Origin: Myxococcus stipitatus DSM 14675 | GTDB taxonomy: Bacteria > Myxococcota > Myxococcia > Myxococcales > Myxococcaceae | Assembly (NCBI RefSeq): GCF_000331735.1 | Contig: NC_020126.1 | Span: 3,472,001 to 3,536,000 of the forward strand | Length of the DNA stretch: 64,000 nucleotides | Direction: 5' to 3' | Shown here: one piece after another, positions 9,064 to 17,219 of the stretch | Position numbering within the stretch: the stretch's first letter is position 1 | Layout of the letters: every line of letters starts with the position of its first letter | The notes under the pieces: generated by a model | The model's input: only the letters and a program-made list of their open reading frames with translations | Told to the model about the DNA's origin: nothing | Databases searched by the model: none | Made by a program: the position numbers and the translations under genes

Positions 9064-9774
9064 GTGCAGACCCAGACGGAGCATGGCGTGGGAGTGAGCT
9101 GGTTGGCGGCGCTGGACGTGGAGGCGCGAGGCCTGGTGGCGGCGGTGGACGCGCGGCCCGATGGCCGGCGCCTCTTCGAGGGCACCATCGACAAGGCGGG
9201 CTACATCCACTACCTCGTCCAGACGTACCACTACGCCCGCTGGAGCACGCCCATCCTCCGCGAGGCGGGCGAGCGGTTGCAGCAGCTGGGCCGGCACCCG
9301 GAGCTCGCGGAGTTGTTGGTCCAGAAGGGGGAGGAGGAGCGGGGGCACGACCGGTGGTTGCTGTCGGACCTGAGGAACCTGGGGTGCTCGGAGGAGTCGG
9401 TGGAGACGGCGGTGAAGTGCCCGGCGGTGGAGGCCTATACCGGGTGGAACTTCTTCACGTCGCGCTCGGGTGTGCCCACGGCGGCGTTGGGGACGGCGTA
9501 CGTGCTGGAGTACCTGTCGCAGACGCGAGCGGGCGTGTGGGCCGAGCGGCTGCGGAAGGTGTCCACGATTCCGAACATCCGCAAGTCGGTGACGTTCCTG
9601 CGCAGCCACGGGGCGCTGGACGGAGACCACGTCGCGGAGATGGCGCGGCTCTTCGCGGGGCTGACGGAGACGGAGGACCAGGAGGCGATCCTCTTCTCGG
9701 CCCGGGTCGCTCGGAGCGTCTACCCGTGCATCTTCCGTGAGGGCGTCACGGCCACTCTACCCCGCGAGAGGTAG
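9064..9774 (+). CDS. Haem-oxygenase-like diiron protein (TenA/PqqC/HDO superfamily)
   Basis: A 236-residue all-helical protein of the iron-containing redox enzyme group. Recognised by YIHYLVQTYHYARWSTP in the second helix, EERGHDRWLLSDL (E-x-x-x-H-D), VLEYLSQTR, and the late pair LRSHGALDGDHVAEM, which together give the glutamate and histidine ligands expected of haem-oxygenase-like dimetal oxidases. Family members oxidise fatty acids (UndA), amines or amino acids (SznF, BesC-like); the substrate here is unknown. The start is GTG 9064 with ggag 8 bp upstream. It follows the LuxI/FeeM-like acyltransferase by 79 bp, so the pair could make and then oxidise an N-acyl compound (inference). Confidence 0.8.
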   Translation: MQTQTEHGVGVSWLAALDVEARGLVAAVDARPDGRRLFEGTIDKAGYIHYLVQTYHYARWSTPILREAGERLQQLGRHPELAELLVQKGEEERGHDRWLLSDLRNLGCSEESVETAVKCPAVEAYTGWNFFTSRSGVPTAALGTAYVLEYLSQTRAGVWAERLRKVSTIPNIRKSVTFLRSHGALDGDHVAEMARLFAGLTETEDQEAILFSARVARSVYPCIFREGVTATLPRER

Positions 9775-9800
9775 AGACACGGGCATGCGGGCTGGGAGAA

Positions 9801-9830
9801 CCTCCCGTTTGAACCCAAGCTTGCGGGAGG
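9801..9830. terminator. Hairpin between convergent genes, first of two
   Basis: CCTCCCG (9801-9807) pairs with CGGGAGG (9824-9830) around a 16-nt loop, 26 bp after the diiron-protein stop. It may end transcription from that side. Confidence 0.5.
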
Positions 9831-9846
9831 CACTTTCCCACGGAGT

Positions 9847-9871
9847 CCCTCGCGGCGGATGGTCGCGAGGG
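9847..9871. terminator. Hairpin between convergent genes, second of two
   Basis: CCCTCGCG (9847-9854) pairs perfectly with CGCGAGGG (9864-9871) around a 9-nt loop, just beyond the stop of the LuxR-type regulator (9885). Probably bidirectional with the preceding hairpin; no U-tract. Confidence 0.6.
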
Positions 9872-9884
9872 CGTGCGGGCTGAG

Positions 9885-10982
9885 TCAGACAGGTCTGTTG
9901 AGGTGGGCGACCTGGTAGAGGAAGTCGGCGCGGCAGTCGACGCCGAGCTTGTCGAAGAGGTTGCGCACGTGTGTCTTGACGGTCTCGCCGGAGATCTCGA
10001 GCTCATCGGCGATCTGCCCGTTGGACCAGTTTCGAAGCACGCCCCTCGCGACGTCGAGCTCGCGAGGGGTGAGCTTGCGTTGCATGTGAAAGGGGATCGG
10101 GATGGAGTGGGGGAGCTCGGACAGGAGGAGGGCCCACTTGGGCGTGCTGTCATCGGAGGGCAGCTCGACGAAGCGGCAGGTGCGGTAGGCCTCGGGATGA
10201 TTGAGGACCCAGAGGTTCTTGCCGAGCCGCGCGTCCGAGTTCATTCCGATGAGGGCGTCCAACCGCTCCTTGAGGACGCGAGGCAGCCCGGAGGTCTTGT
10301 CGATGTCCGAAGGCGTGGGGAACCAGCGCTCCAGCAGCGAGGTGGCGAGGGGCGTGCGGTGCACCTCGCGCGCGGGCGGTTCGAAGACGAGATAGGCGGA
10401 GTTCTTGCGGAGGTAGAGCTCTTGAAGCAGCTGGGCGCCGGCGGCCATGTTCTGGACCGCCTGGCAGTTGTCCAAGGTCGTCGCCCAGGTGCTGGTGATG
10501 CTGGAGAGGGCGATGGCGTTCTGGGAGGTGAAGGGGCGTCGCTCGTGCCGGTAGAACGCGAGGGCGGCGACGAGGCCCGGGCTGATGGGCACGAGGACAG
10601 CCATGATGTGTTCGAAGGGCAGCCTCAATTCCAGGCTGCGTTGGTAGATGAGGGTGCCTTCGTACTCCGCGCGGGAGAGCAGCTGGGTGTCGAAGACAGG
10701 CACGCCGGGCCGGGCGAGGATGGGGGCCCGCAAGAAGTCCTGCTCGACCAGGCCGGCATACTCATTGAGGATGGGAATGGGAGTGCCTGGGACGTGCCAG
10801 CGGAAGTCGGGGGCTGGCGCGAGGCGCATGATGCACAGGGCCATGGAGTCTGCCTGGACGAACTCGAGCAGCGGCTTTCGAGTCGCTTCCAGCAGCTTCG
10901 GCAGGAATGGCGAATTGAGGGCTGCGGTGACCTTCTCCCGGACCAAGAGTTCACTTGAAGTGAAGTCTGCTGGGTTGAACAT
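9885..10982 (-). CDS. LuxR-family transcriptional regulator
   Basis: A 365-residue regulator. The C-terminal 65 residues are a LuxR-type helix-turn-helix (KLTPRELDVARGVLRNWSN, then QIADELEISGETVKTHVRN, with the usual E-x-x-V-x-T-H recognition helix). The N-terminal 280 residues look like a GAF-like sensory module rather than the short autoinducer-binding domain of classical LuxR proteins. ATG 10982 is chosen because aaggag lies 6 bp upstream; the frame is open to 11099 but the extension looks non-coding. It is convergent with the acyltransferase/diiron pair, which makes it a candidate regulator of them. Confidence 0.85.
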   Translation of the reverse strand: MFNPADFTSSELLVREKVTAALNSPFLPKLLEATRKPLLEFVQADSMALCIMRLAPAPDFRWHVPGTPIPILNEYAGLVEQDFLRAPILARPGVPVFDTQLLSRAEYEGTLIYQRSLELRLPFEHIMAVLVPISPGLVAALAFYRHERRPFTSQNAIALSSITSTWATTLDNCQAVQNMAAGAQLLQELYLRKNSAYLVFEPPAREVHRTPLATSLLERWFPTPSDIDKTSGLPRVLKERLDALIGMNSDARLGKNLWVLNHPEAYRTCRFVELPSDDSTPKWALLLSELPHSIPIPFHMQRKLTPRELDVARGVLRNWSNGQIADELEISGETVKTHVRNLFDKLGVDCRADFLYQVAHLNRPV

Positions 10983-11124
10983 CCGGCGCTCCTTGTCAGG
11001 CAACCCCGTGAGGTGTGCGGGGATATCCCTACTTATAGGCCCTGGCTGGAAATCATTCCCTCCCCCCCAGGGGTGATTGACGGAAAACCAATCGGGCATG
11101 GCCCCCGGGGTGGCGGGTCAAAGG

Positions 11125-11137
11125 GGACACGGTGTCC
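11125..11137. promoter_or_regulatory. 13-bp palindrome upstream of the LuxR-type gene
   Basis: GGACACGGTGTCC is a perfect dyad centred on one base, about 145 bp upstream of the regulator ATG at 10982 and just downstream of the next minus-strand gene. It could be an operator; it does not match the canonical lux box. Confidence 0.25.
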
Positions 11138-11155
11138 GCGCTGGACGGAGACCCT

Positions 11156-11175
11156 TGGGACACAGCGCGGTCCCA
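11156..11175 (-). terminator. Hairpin after the hypothetical gene ending at 11181
   Basis: TGGGAC and GTCCCA form 6-bp arms around an 8-nt spacer, starting five bases after the stop codon of the minus-strand gene. A possible terminator; weak by itself. Confidence 0.35.
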
Positions 11176-11180
11176 GAGCG

Positions 11181-11735
11181 TCAAGTGAGGCGGTCGAGTG
11201 CAGCGTGCCATCGGGTGACTTGTCCTGGCGTCACGTCGAGGCGCGCAAGCCACAGCTGGAAGTAGTGCTCCAACTCGGCGGACCGGGGATGCCTCCCCCG
11301 GTGATAGCGAATGAAGTCCTTGTAGTTCTGGACCTTGTCCGCGCGGAGCATGTCGTTGACCTCGGGCTCCTTGCTGAGCGCGATGTCTTCGGGGGTCTTC
11401 AAGTCCGGTCGATGGGACAGGGCGGCGTTGGCTGTCTCCCGGTAGTCCAGCGCGAGCGCGAGGATGCGCGGGTCTTCACTCACGCCGTCGACAGGCGGCA
11501 GGGAGAGGTCCGCGTTCATGGCGAGCGCCTGGGTCCAGGCGGCCGTGCGCTCATCATCCTCCTGCACCAGGGGATGCAGGCAGTACGCGCGTTGGGCCTG
11601 CTCGGTCGCGCCCAGGGCTCGGAGGACCCACAGCCCCTCGTCGATGTGTTGCAGGTAGAGAACGCCCGACCGTCGAGCGCGGCGCTGTCCGTAGAACCTC
11701 TGAATCGCGAGGTACTCGCGAGCATCCGCGTCCAT
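11181..11735 (-). CDS. Conserved-looking hypothetical protein, possibly HD-like
   Basis: A 184-residue soluble helical protein. YLQHIDEGLWVLRALGA and AYCLHPLVQEDDE place histidines and acidic residues in an arrangement reminiscent of HD-type metal hydrolases, but no clean HD dyad is visible, so the assignment is tentative. The C-terminal part (NYKDFIRYHRGRHP) is basic and aromatic. The start is uncertain: ATG 11735 gives MDADAREYLAIQRFY; the frame is open to 11831 with a GTG possibility in between. It precedes the LuxR-type gene on the same strand, separated by about 200 bp. Confidence 0.5.
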   Translation of the reverse strand: MDADAREYLAIQRFYGQRRARRSGVLYLQHIDEGLWVLRALGATEQAQRAYCLHPLVQEDDERTAAWTQALAMNADLSLPPVDGVSEDPRILALALDYRETANAALSHRPDLKTPEDIALSKEPEVNDMLRADKVQNYKDFIRYHRGRHPRSAELEHYFQLWLARLDVTPGQVTRWHAALDRLT

Positions 11736-11916
11736 CCCATGAGGATGACAGTCGGCCGCGGTGGGCTCCACCTTCAACAGCGCCAGCGATTCTGGAGCCC
11801 CGCGGCAGTTGCGTGACGGGGGCCTGCGCATGGGCCCTCGGCTGCCCGTCCGCGGGACCGCCGCCAGCGCAACACGTCTTGGCGGCGGTCTTGGTTGGGG
11901 GGCCCTTCGCGCGGGA

Positions 11917-12849
11917 CTACCGCGGGCGGGCGTTCATCGTCTCGACCTTCTTCCGCGCGTCCCCCAGAGGGGGCACGTTCCACTTCGCGCGCTCCTCATC
12001 GGTGATGGAGGGGTCCACGGTGTACAGCTCCCACTTTCCTTCCACGACGCGGAACTGCGTCCCGTACAACTGGGGCTTGCCCAGGTTCATCAGTTCGCGG
12101 TCCTTCGAGGCCGCCGCGAGCCAGCGCGCCTGCTTGAGCGCCGGGTCCAGCTCCGAGGCCTTCACCGCGAGCGAGTGGGAGCGCTGGAAGTCGGCCACCT
12201 CCTTGCCGTGCTGGAACACCATGGCCGCGTGGAAGTAGTCGAGCGCCACCTTCGCGCCGCCTCCGTCCAGGATCTGCTTCACGCGTGCGCGGCGCGCCTC
12301 GTCACGGGCGCTGACGACCTTCCAGTCGAGCTTCGTGACGTCCGGGCCCATCCGGTCACCCTGGTCCGCCTCGTAGATGCCGAGCAGCTCCTCGTTCGCG
12401 CCCTTCAGGGTCGCCGCCTTGTTGGCCTTCGTCTGGGCGACGGCCTCTGCCCAGCGCGTGTCCGAATGCAGCGCCGTCAGGTCCGTGTCTCGCTCCAGGT
12501 GGGCAGAGTCCTTGAATCCGCGCTCGTTCGCGAGCCGCAGCGCCGCGAAGGCCGCCTCCTTGTCTCCGGCCAACGCCTGGCAACACGCGATGGAATAGGC
12601 GCTGTTCGAATCCGCGGCCGGGTCCGCCCGGTCGGCCTCGCTGAGCATCCGCGCGCATTCGACGTACTGCTTCTGGTCATAGGCCGCCATGCCTTGCGCC
12701 TGCAACGCCTTGACGTTCACCGGCGCGCTCGGGGTTGGGGCTGGCGCTGGGGCAGGCGCCTGCGAGGAGGTTGCGCAGCCGGGCGACAAGGTGAGGGCAC
12801 AGGCGGCGATACAGATTCCCGCCAACGGCTTCCATCGCTTCGCGAGCAT
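11917..12849 (-). CDS. Putative lipoprotein with TPR-like repeats
   Basis: A 310-residue exported protein. Residues 1-22 form a signal peptide ending in LSPGC, an imperfect lipobox, so Cys22 may be lipidated. An Ala/Pro linker (SSQAPAPAPAPTPSAP) precedes helices with tetratricopeptide spacing (MAAYDQKQYVECARMLSEAD, then SIACCQALAGDKEAAFAALR). The C-terminal half is unrecognised. aaggaag precedes the ATG at 12849. Probably a periplasmic or outer-membrane-anchored adaptor; no specific partner is indicated by neighbours. Confidence 0.75.
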   Translation of the reverse strand: MLAKRWKPLAGICIAACALTLSPGCATSSQAPAPAPAPTPSAPVNVKALQAQGMAAYDQKQYVECARMLSEADRADPAADSNSAYSIACCQALAGDKEAAFAALRLANERGFKDSAHLERDTDLTALHSDTRWAEAVAQTKANKAATLKGANEELLGIYEADQGDRMGPDVTKLDWKVVSARDEARRARVKQILDGGGAKVALDYFHAAMVFQHGKEVADFQRSHSLAVKASELDPALKQARWLAAASKDRELMNLGKPQLYGTQFRVVEGKWELYTVDPSITDEERAKWNVPPLGDARKKVETMNARPR

Positions 12850-13260
12850 CGGGCTTCCTTCTGGGTTTCCACCCACCACGGGGAAAGCCCCCTCATATCC
12901 CAGCCACGCGCGAGCGGCCTGTTCGTGTCTCGAGATCCCGGTGCGCTCTCCTCCGTGCGCCAGCAACGGCCGTTCGCTCAACGGGTCTGATACCGGGCTC
13001 CGGCTACATCCTGGCGACGGCGCGGGTGCGTCGAAAGCCTCGACCGTGATGCACACCGTCGACGACTGTCTGCCGTTGATGGCCGTGCGCCCTCCCTGGT
13101 GCGGACACGTCGCGGGCATGGGCGCCTGCGCACGGAGGATCGGCGGTCTTCTTCAGTGGCGTGCCCGCTGATGGATGCACGGGCCTCCCTTCGTGGCGCG
13201 GGTGTTCCCGTCCACCCTGGGGCGGCCGCCAGGGCAGGGCGCCCGAGGAGAGCTGCGCCC
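12850..13260. other. Intergenic region, no gene seen
   Basis: 411 bp between two minus-strand genes. The open frames here have myxobacterial shadow-ORF composition and no family signature. It should contain the promoter of the lipoprotein gene starting at 12849. Confidence 0.5.
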
Positions 13261-13806
13261 CTAGTTCCAAGGGTAGGACGGCTCGAAGGTGCTGTGGTCG
13301 CTCAGCTCGAAGGGGAGCTTTCCTGTCACGACGAGGCCCACCTCTCGGCCCTGTCGGACGCGGCCGGGGACGCCATCCGGGCCGAGTCCTCCGCCTTTGT
13401 TGCTCAGGGGAATACCGATGCGCACGCCCAGGGACCCGTAGATGCCCGTGAGGAACGGGGTGAGCTGCAGCCCGGTGGTGGGCAGGTGCTCCTGGGTTCC
13501 CGTGGAGTGGTAGACGCCCAGCTCCAGTCCGGCGAAGACGAGGGTGCCCTGGATGCCGCCGGCGAGGCGGGCGTGTCCCTGGGTCATCCACTGGGCCTGG
13601 GCGAAGAGCCCCAGACTGTGGACGTCGTTCAACCAGTTGAGGGTGGTCTCCAGCCCCAGGCCGAAGCGGGGTTGGTCCGCGAGGTCGTGGATGCTCACGA
13701 GCGGGCCGACGGTGAGCCAGCGCTCATCCTTGGGGAAGGAGATTTGTGCCTGCGACGCGAAGGGGAGGAGGACGAGGACGAGGGCGAGGAGGAGACGTGG
13801 GGGCAT
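13261..13806 (-). CDS. Exported hypothetical protein, outer-membrane barrel-like
   Basis: A 181-residue protein with a clear signal peptide (MPPRLLLALVLVLLPFASQA). The mature part alternates hydrophobic and polar residues with many glycines and aromatics (RFGLGLETTLNWLN, LGLFAQAQWMTQGHARLAGG, LELGVYHSTG, GSLGVRIGIPL), the pattern of an outer-membrane beta-barrel. It ends in YPWN rather than a clear C-terminal aromatic signature. Function unknown. The ATG at 13806 is used rather than 13824 because the signal peptide begins there. Confidence 0.65.
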   Translation of the reverse strand: MPPRLLLALVLVLLPFASQAQISFPKDERWLTVGPLVSIHDLADQPRFGLGLETTLNWLNDVHSLGLFAQAQWMTQGHARLAGGIQGTLVFAGLELGVYHSTGTQEHLPTTGLQLTPFLTGIYGSLGVRIGIPLSNKGGGLGPDGVPGRVRQGREVGLVVTGKLPFELSDHSTFEPSYPWN

Positions 13807-13943
13807 GGTGTGCTCGAGTTGCAACGCGCGGACCCTGGGGATGTCTCATCGGTGAGGTGGTGGGGACGTGTGCAGCGGGGTGCACGGTGCGCAGGGGATG
13901 GCACGAAGCGCCGAGACGCGTCGGCTGCGTGCCTGTGGAATGC

Positions 13944-15158
13944 TCAGGTGCTCCGTGACGCGATGAGCACGAGGTTGCGAGGAGACAGCCGCGGCTCGAA
14001 GAGCTGGAGGAGGTCGACCGCGAAGCCGAGCTCTTCCAGGAGCATCGCGCGATCCAGCAGGAGCACGACCTCCAACGCCCTCGCGAAGCGGTCCCTCAGC
14101 AGATGGCAGAGCAGGAGGTCCCTCGTCTCGGCGCGAACGGACACCTCGAAGGCCTCCAGTTGGGCGACGGTCAGGCTGGTATCGAGTCCCAGGCGCTCCA
14201 ACCGGTCGCGCGCGTAGAGGGCGAAGGGGCCGTCATAGAGCCCTTTGGGCGCGTCTCCCGCTCTCACGAAGTCCTGCTCGGGAAAGTGCTGCTTCGCCAG
14301 GAGATGGAAGGCGAAGCGCCACGCGTACACCCGCTTCATCCTCGCGAACTCCGCGTCGGTCTTCCGCGGGCGTCCCCGCGTCGTCAGCGCCAGGGCATGT
14401 GGGGTGAATGGGAGAGGATGCTCGCGCCCGACGCGGGAGACCGGGTAGTCCCGAGGGAGCTCCAGCTTGTCGTAGCAACAGCCGATGTTCAGGACGAAGC
14501 CCGCCCCCTGGCTCTTGCGGATCTGCGTCAGCGCGAGCGGCCCGCAGGTGTGCAGTCCGAGGGACGCCCGGTCCTGGCCGGAGAAGAGCGGATCGATTCG
14601 CGGCTGGAGTCCGTCCTCGACGGAGGCCTGGATGAAACACAGGGTGTCCTCGCCGGAGGGGCGGGTTCTCGTCAGCCACCGTCGCCCCTTGTCCTGCAGG
14701 GCGGCGTCCCGATCAATGCTGTGGAAGGTCCATCCGAACGTCCGAGCACAGAGGCGCGCGAGGTGCCCCATGCCGCCGCCGATATCGACCGCCTGTTGGA
14801 TGGCGCGTGTCCTCGGCCCGAGCAGGGAGAGCATCCGCTCGAGCTCGTGGGCCTTCTTGTCGCTGAGGCCCTGTCGCTCCATGACGGTGAGCGGGTGACG
14901 TCCTTCGTGCCAGGGCAGCGCTGTCAGTTCCTCGAGGGCGCCCAGCAGCGCACTCAAGGAGGCGGGAGGGGTGTCCACGAGTGCCCCCTGGTCCAGCCGC
15001 CGCTCGCCCGCTTCATCGAGCGACCGGGCATAGGCCAGCCAGTCCTCGGGATAGGAGGCGACGGACTCGGGCCAACCCTGGAGGATGGAGCGGGACCAGA
15101 GCGGGGACCAGGGCTGGAGTTGGTGCGTGAGCGCCTCGAGCCGCGCCTGGAAGTCCAT
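13944..15158 (-). CDS. SAM-dependent methyltransferase-like protein (METTL25/GSTCD-type)
   Basis: A 404-residue protein with a Rossmann methyltransferase core: motif I DIGGGMGHLARLCARTFGW, motif II with an acidic residue in FHSIDRD, then GLHTCGPLA and LNIGCCYDKLELP, the L-H-x-C-G and G-C-C-Y signatures of the Methyltransf_32 / METTL25-like group. The substrate in bacteria is unknown. ATG 15158 (MDFQARLEALTHQLQ) is taken as the start because the frame upstream is not conserved. The first 41 or so codons and about 60 bp of upstream DNA are duplicated at 20167-20335. Confidence 0.8.
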   Translation of the reverse strand: MDFQARLEALTHQLQPWSPLWSRSILQGWPESVASYPEDWLAYARSLDEAGERRLDQGALVDTPPASLSALLGALEELTALPWHEGRHPLTVMERQGLSDKKAHELERMLSLLGPRTRAIQQAVDIGGGMGHLARLCARTFGWTFHSIDRDAALQDKGRRWLTRTRPSGEDTLCFIQASVEDGLQPRIDPLFSGQDRASLGLHTCGPLALTQIRKSQGAGFVLNIGCCYDKLELPRDYPVSRVGREHPLPFTPHALALTTRGRPRKTDAEFARMKRVYAWRFAFHLLAKQHFPEQDFVRAGDAPKGLYDGPFALYARDRLERLGLDTSLTVAQLEAFEVSVRAETRDLLLCHLLRDRFARALEVVLLLDRAMLLEELGFAVDLLQLFEPRLSPRNLVLIASRST

Positions 15159-15220
15159 GGTGGCGCATCCTATGCGCGGCCGCGGTCGTCCGCTGGGGCA
15201 AGCGAAGCGGGTGACGTCGT
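15037..15220 (-). repeat. Direct repeat A: 5' end of the methyltransferase gene, intact copy
   Basis: This covers codons 1-41 and about 60 bp upstream of the methyltransferase. It matches 20167-20335 in the same orientation, with long identical blocks such as gacggactcgggccaaccct and ctggaggatggagcgggacc. The two copies bracket the whole DUF2169/PAAR operon. Confidence 0.9.
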
Positions 15221-15320
15221 ACGTGGTGGTCCTTCCCTTTTCGCCGCCGTCCCTGGATGCGGGACGTGTTGTCAACCTGCCCCCCGAACTGGAGCAGGCC
15301 CTGGTGAGCACGTGGGGGAA

Positions 15321-16142
15321 TCAATCTGACAGTGGATTGCCGAAGAAGTAGCGCGTGCCATCGAGAAACGGAGCACTCCGTGGGCTCGCCAGGAAGTCCT
15401 CGGCGATGGCGCTTGCACTGAGGGGCTGAAAGGACCGATCTGCCTTGTAGAAGGCACTGCAGTCGATGCCTGTGGATGCTTCGAACTTTCGGCGGTACGA
15501 GAAGGGGAAGTATGGCTCTCGTGCCTTCGCGACGATGCTCTTCGCCATTCGCCGGGTACTGGTAGGCTCGCCCAACCAGAGGCACACGTCCGTCGTTCCG
15601 AATCGCTCAGCCAATTCCTTCCAGCGTCGCTCAACCATCCTGCAATAGTCGTCGACACTTTCGAACTCATCGGGGAGTGGCAGGAGCCCCTCCGGATGGA
15701 GAATGTCGGAGAGCATTTCTGGAACGCTGGGAATGTCTGGAAGGTTGTGAGTCGCCCGATGGAATGCGACAAGAAGGGGCACGTCACCCAGCTTGCCTCG
15801 GCTGGCAATGGCTTCCGCAGCATAGAAGCTTAGATCGTAGCCTTCATGGCGCTTCAGGGTCTCCTTGAGGCTGGCGAAGATGTCACTGGGGCCTGCATCG
15901 CCTAGCAGGATGCAGGCTGCCTGCTCAAAGGTTCCACCGAGGTCCTCTTCCAGAAGAGGAAGCAAGTGCGGAAGAGCGCCGAAGTCGCCCTTCTTGGCCC
16001 GCGCAAACGCGAACGCCCAGCCATACCAGGGTGTTCGCTTCCAGTTGCGTGGTGGCGGGGCGTCCGGGGGAACCGATGTCGCGCCAAAGTAGCCTCGGCG
16101 CTGAAAGTCGAGGTAGTCGAACTCGTACTTTGAGTCGTCCAT
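15321..16142 (-). CDS. Putative immunity protein of the PAAR-toxin operon
   Basis: A 273-residue soluble protein starting MDDSKYEFDYLDFQRRGYFG. The middle part has HEAT/PBS-lyase-like helical repeats (LPHLLPLLEEDLGGTFEQAA, then SFYAAEAIASRGKLGDVPLL), common in immunity proteins of polymorphic toxins. It starts 8 bp after the toxin gene stop and is the last gene of the operon, the usual position for an immunity gene. Its GC content looks a little lower than its surroundings. The role is inferred from position and architecture; which toxin it neutralises is not proven. Confidence 0.7.
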   Translation of the reverse strand: MDDSKYEFDYLDFQRRGYFGATSVPPDAPPPRNWKRTPWYGWAFAFARAKKGDFGALPHLLPLLEEDLGGTFEQAACILLGDAGPSDIFASLKETLKRHEGYDLSFYAAEAIASRGKLGDVPLLVAFHRATHNLPDIPSVPEMLSDILHPEGLLPLPDEFESVDDYCRMVERRWKELAERFGTTDVCLWLGEPTSTRRMAKSIVAKAREPYFPFSYRRKFEASTGIDCSAFYKADRSFQPLSASAIAEDFLASPRSAPFLDGTRYFFGNPLSD

Positions 16143-16150
16143 TTGTCACC

Positions 16151-17215
16151 TCATTCCTGGAAGGCGTTGAAGGCCGCGTCAATGTCCCTGCACGAGGGGC
16201 ACAGTTGCCCATGGGCTTGCAGGTTGGTGTTGTCGGATTTCGACTGATCCCCTGTGGGGCATCCGCCTGCCGCTTTGGGCGTGAGGTGATTGACCTGTCG
16301 CTCCTTGCGAACCTCCGCGACAGAGGGAGACCGGCCTAGTTTGACGGCCAGTTCTCGTTGAACCCTTCGTTCCGAGGGGATCCCTGCCTTGCGCTGATAG
16401 GTAGGGCGATAGGCATTCCACGAGCTTTCGATGGCGCGCTGTTGTGCGCGGCGCCCAGGACCTGGCGGAGGGCGGCCGTAGAAGACATCACACGGCGGCT
16501 CAGGGAGTACTCGCGTCTTTTTCGTGCACGTGCAGCCTTTGCGTTCCTTCGCCCTGGCGGCAAGCGACCGATATTGTTTCTTCATGTCGCGCGCCAAGGT
16601 CCTGCGTTCTCCATCCGACATCGGATTGTTCGGGCCGCGCAGTCGTTGCCTCTCCAGAACTTGCTTGTCGATATTGTCCAGGTACCACTCGTCTCGCGAC
16701 ATCGGTTTGCCCTCGGCGTGCTTGGGGCCGCCGCAGCATGGGCACTTGTTCTCGGCTATCCGGCCCAACGCGACCTTTACCATGGTCTCCGTGTTGGGCA
16801 TGGGGGGCGTGCTGCCCGGATAGCTCGCGTGATTGCTCGTCGTGATATCGAGGTGCCGGCAGACGTTTTTGCCCTCGACGACGACATCCATTGAGTGAGC
16901 CTGGAAGTAGGTTTTGCCCGTGATGGTGTGCGTCAGCATGCTGCCGCCGAAGTTCCTCGTGGCAGCCTCGTTTCCCAGTGGCGAGGACTTGTAGAAACTC
17001 TGCCCCTTGAGCGCGAGTGGCTTGCCGCCGATCATGACGGTCTTGCTTCCTTGTTGAAGATCCCGGGCGGAAGACGTGTTCGGGTAAGGCACGGGCACGG
17101 GCCCCGCTGGAGGCGGCGGCGGACTCATGCAGACGTCGGGAAATGCCGCGATGACCTTCGCATCGCCAGCCTGGTGTGCGACTTCCATCCCATTCGCGTA
17201 GACCTTCTTGCCCAT
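16151..17215 (-). CDS. PAAR-like (DUF4150) protein with C-terminal nuclease-like toxin domain
   Basis: A 354-residue putative type VI secretion effector. Residues about 1-130 form the DUF4150 PAAR-like spike (MGKKVYANGMEVAHQAGDAKV, FPDVCMSPPPPPAGPVPVPY, SVSxG-like KTVMIGGKPLALKGQSF, TGKTYFQAHSMDV). A cysteine pair (CPCCGGPKH) and a basic linker lead to a C-terminal domain with VNHLTPKAAGGCPTG, NLQAHGQLCPSC, resembling HNH/endonuclease-VII-type toxins with metal-binding His and Cys. ATG 17215 has gagggggg upstream. It follows the thiolase-like gene by 4 bp and precedes the immunity gene by 8 bp. The exact toxin family is uncertain. Confidence 0.85.
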   Translation of the reverse strand: MGKKVYANGMEVAHQAGDAKVIAAFPDVCMSPPPPPAGPVPVPYPNTSSARDLQQGSKTVMIGGKPLALKGQSFYKSSPLGNEAATRNFGGSMLTHTITGKTYFQAHSMDVVVEGKNVCRHLDITTSNHASYPGSTPPMPNTETMVKVALGRIAENKCPCCGGPKHAEGKPMSRDEWYLDNIDKQVLERQRLRGPNNPMSDGERRTLARDMKKQYRSLAARAKERKGCTCTKKTRVLPEPPCDVFYGRPPPGPGRRAQQRAIESSWNAYRPTYQRKAGIPSERRVQRELAVKLGRSPSVAEVRKERQVNHLTPKAAGGCPTGDQSKSDNTNLQAHGQLCPSCRDIDAAFNAFQE

Positions 17216-17219
17216 GAGC

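Noticed and set aside
12689..13171. Plus-strand open frame across the lipoprotein gene start
   Set aside because: It overlaps the signal peptide region of the minus-strand gene and lacks any signature or ribosome binding site.
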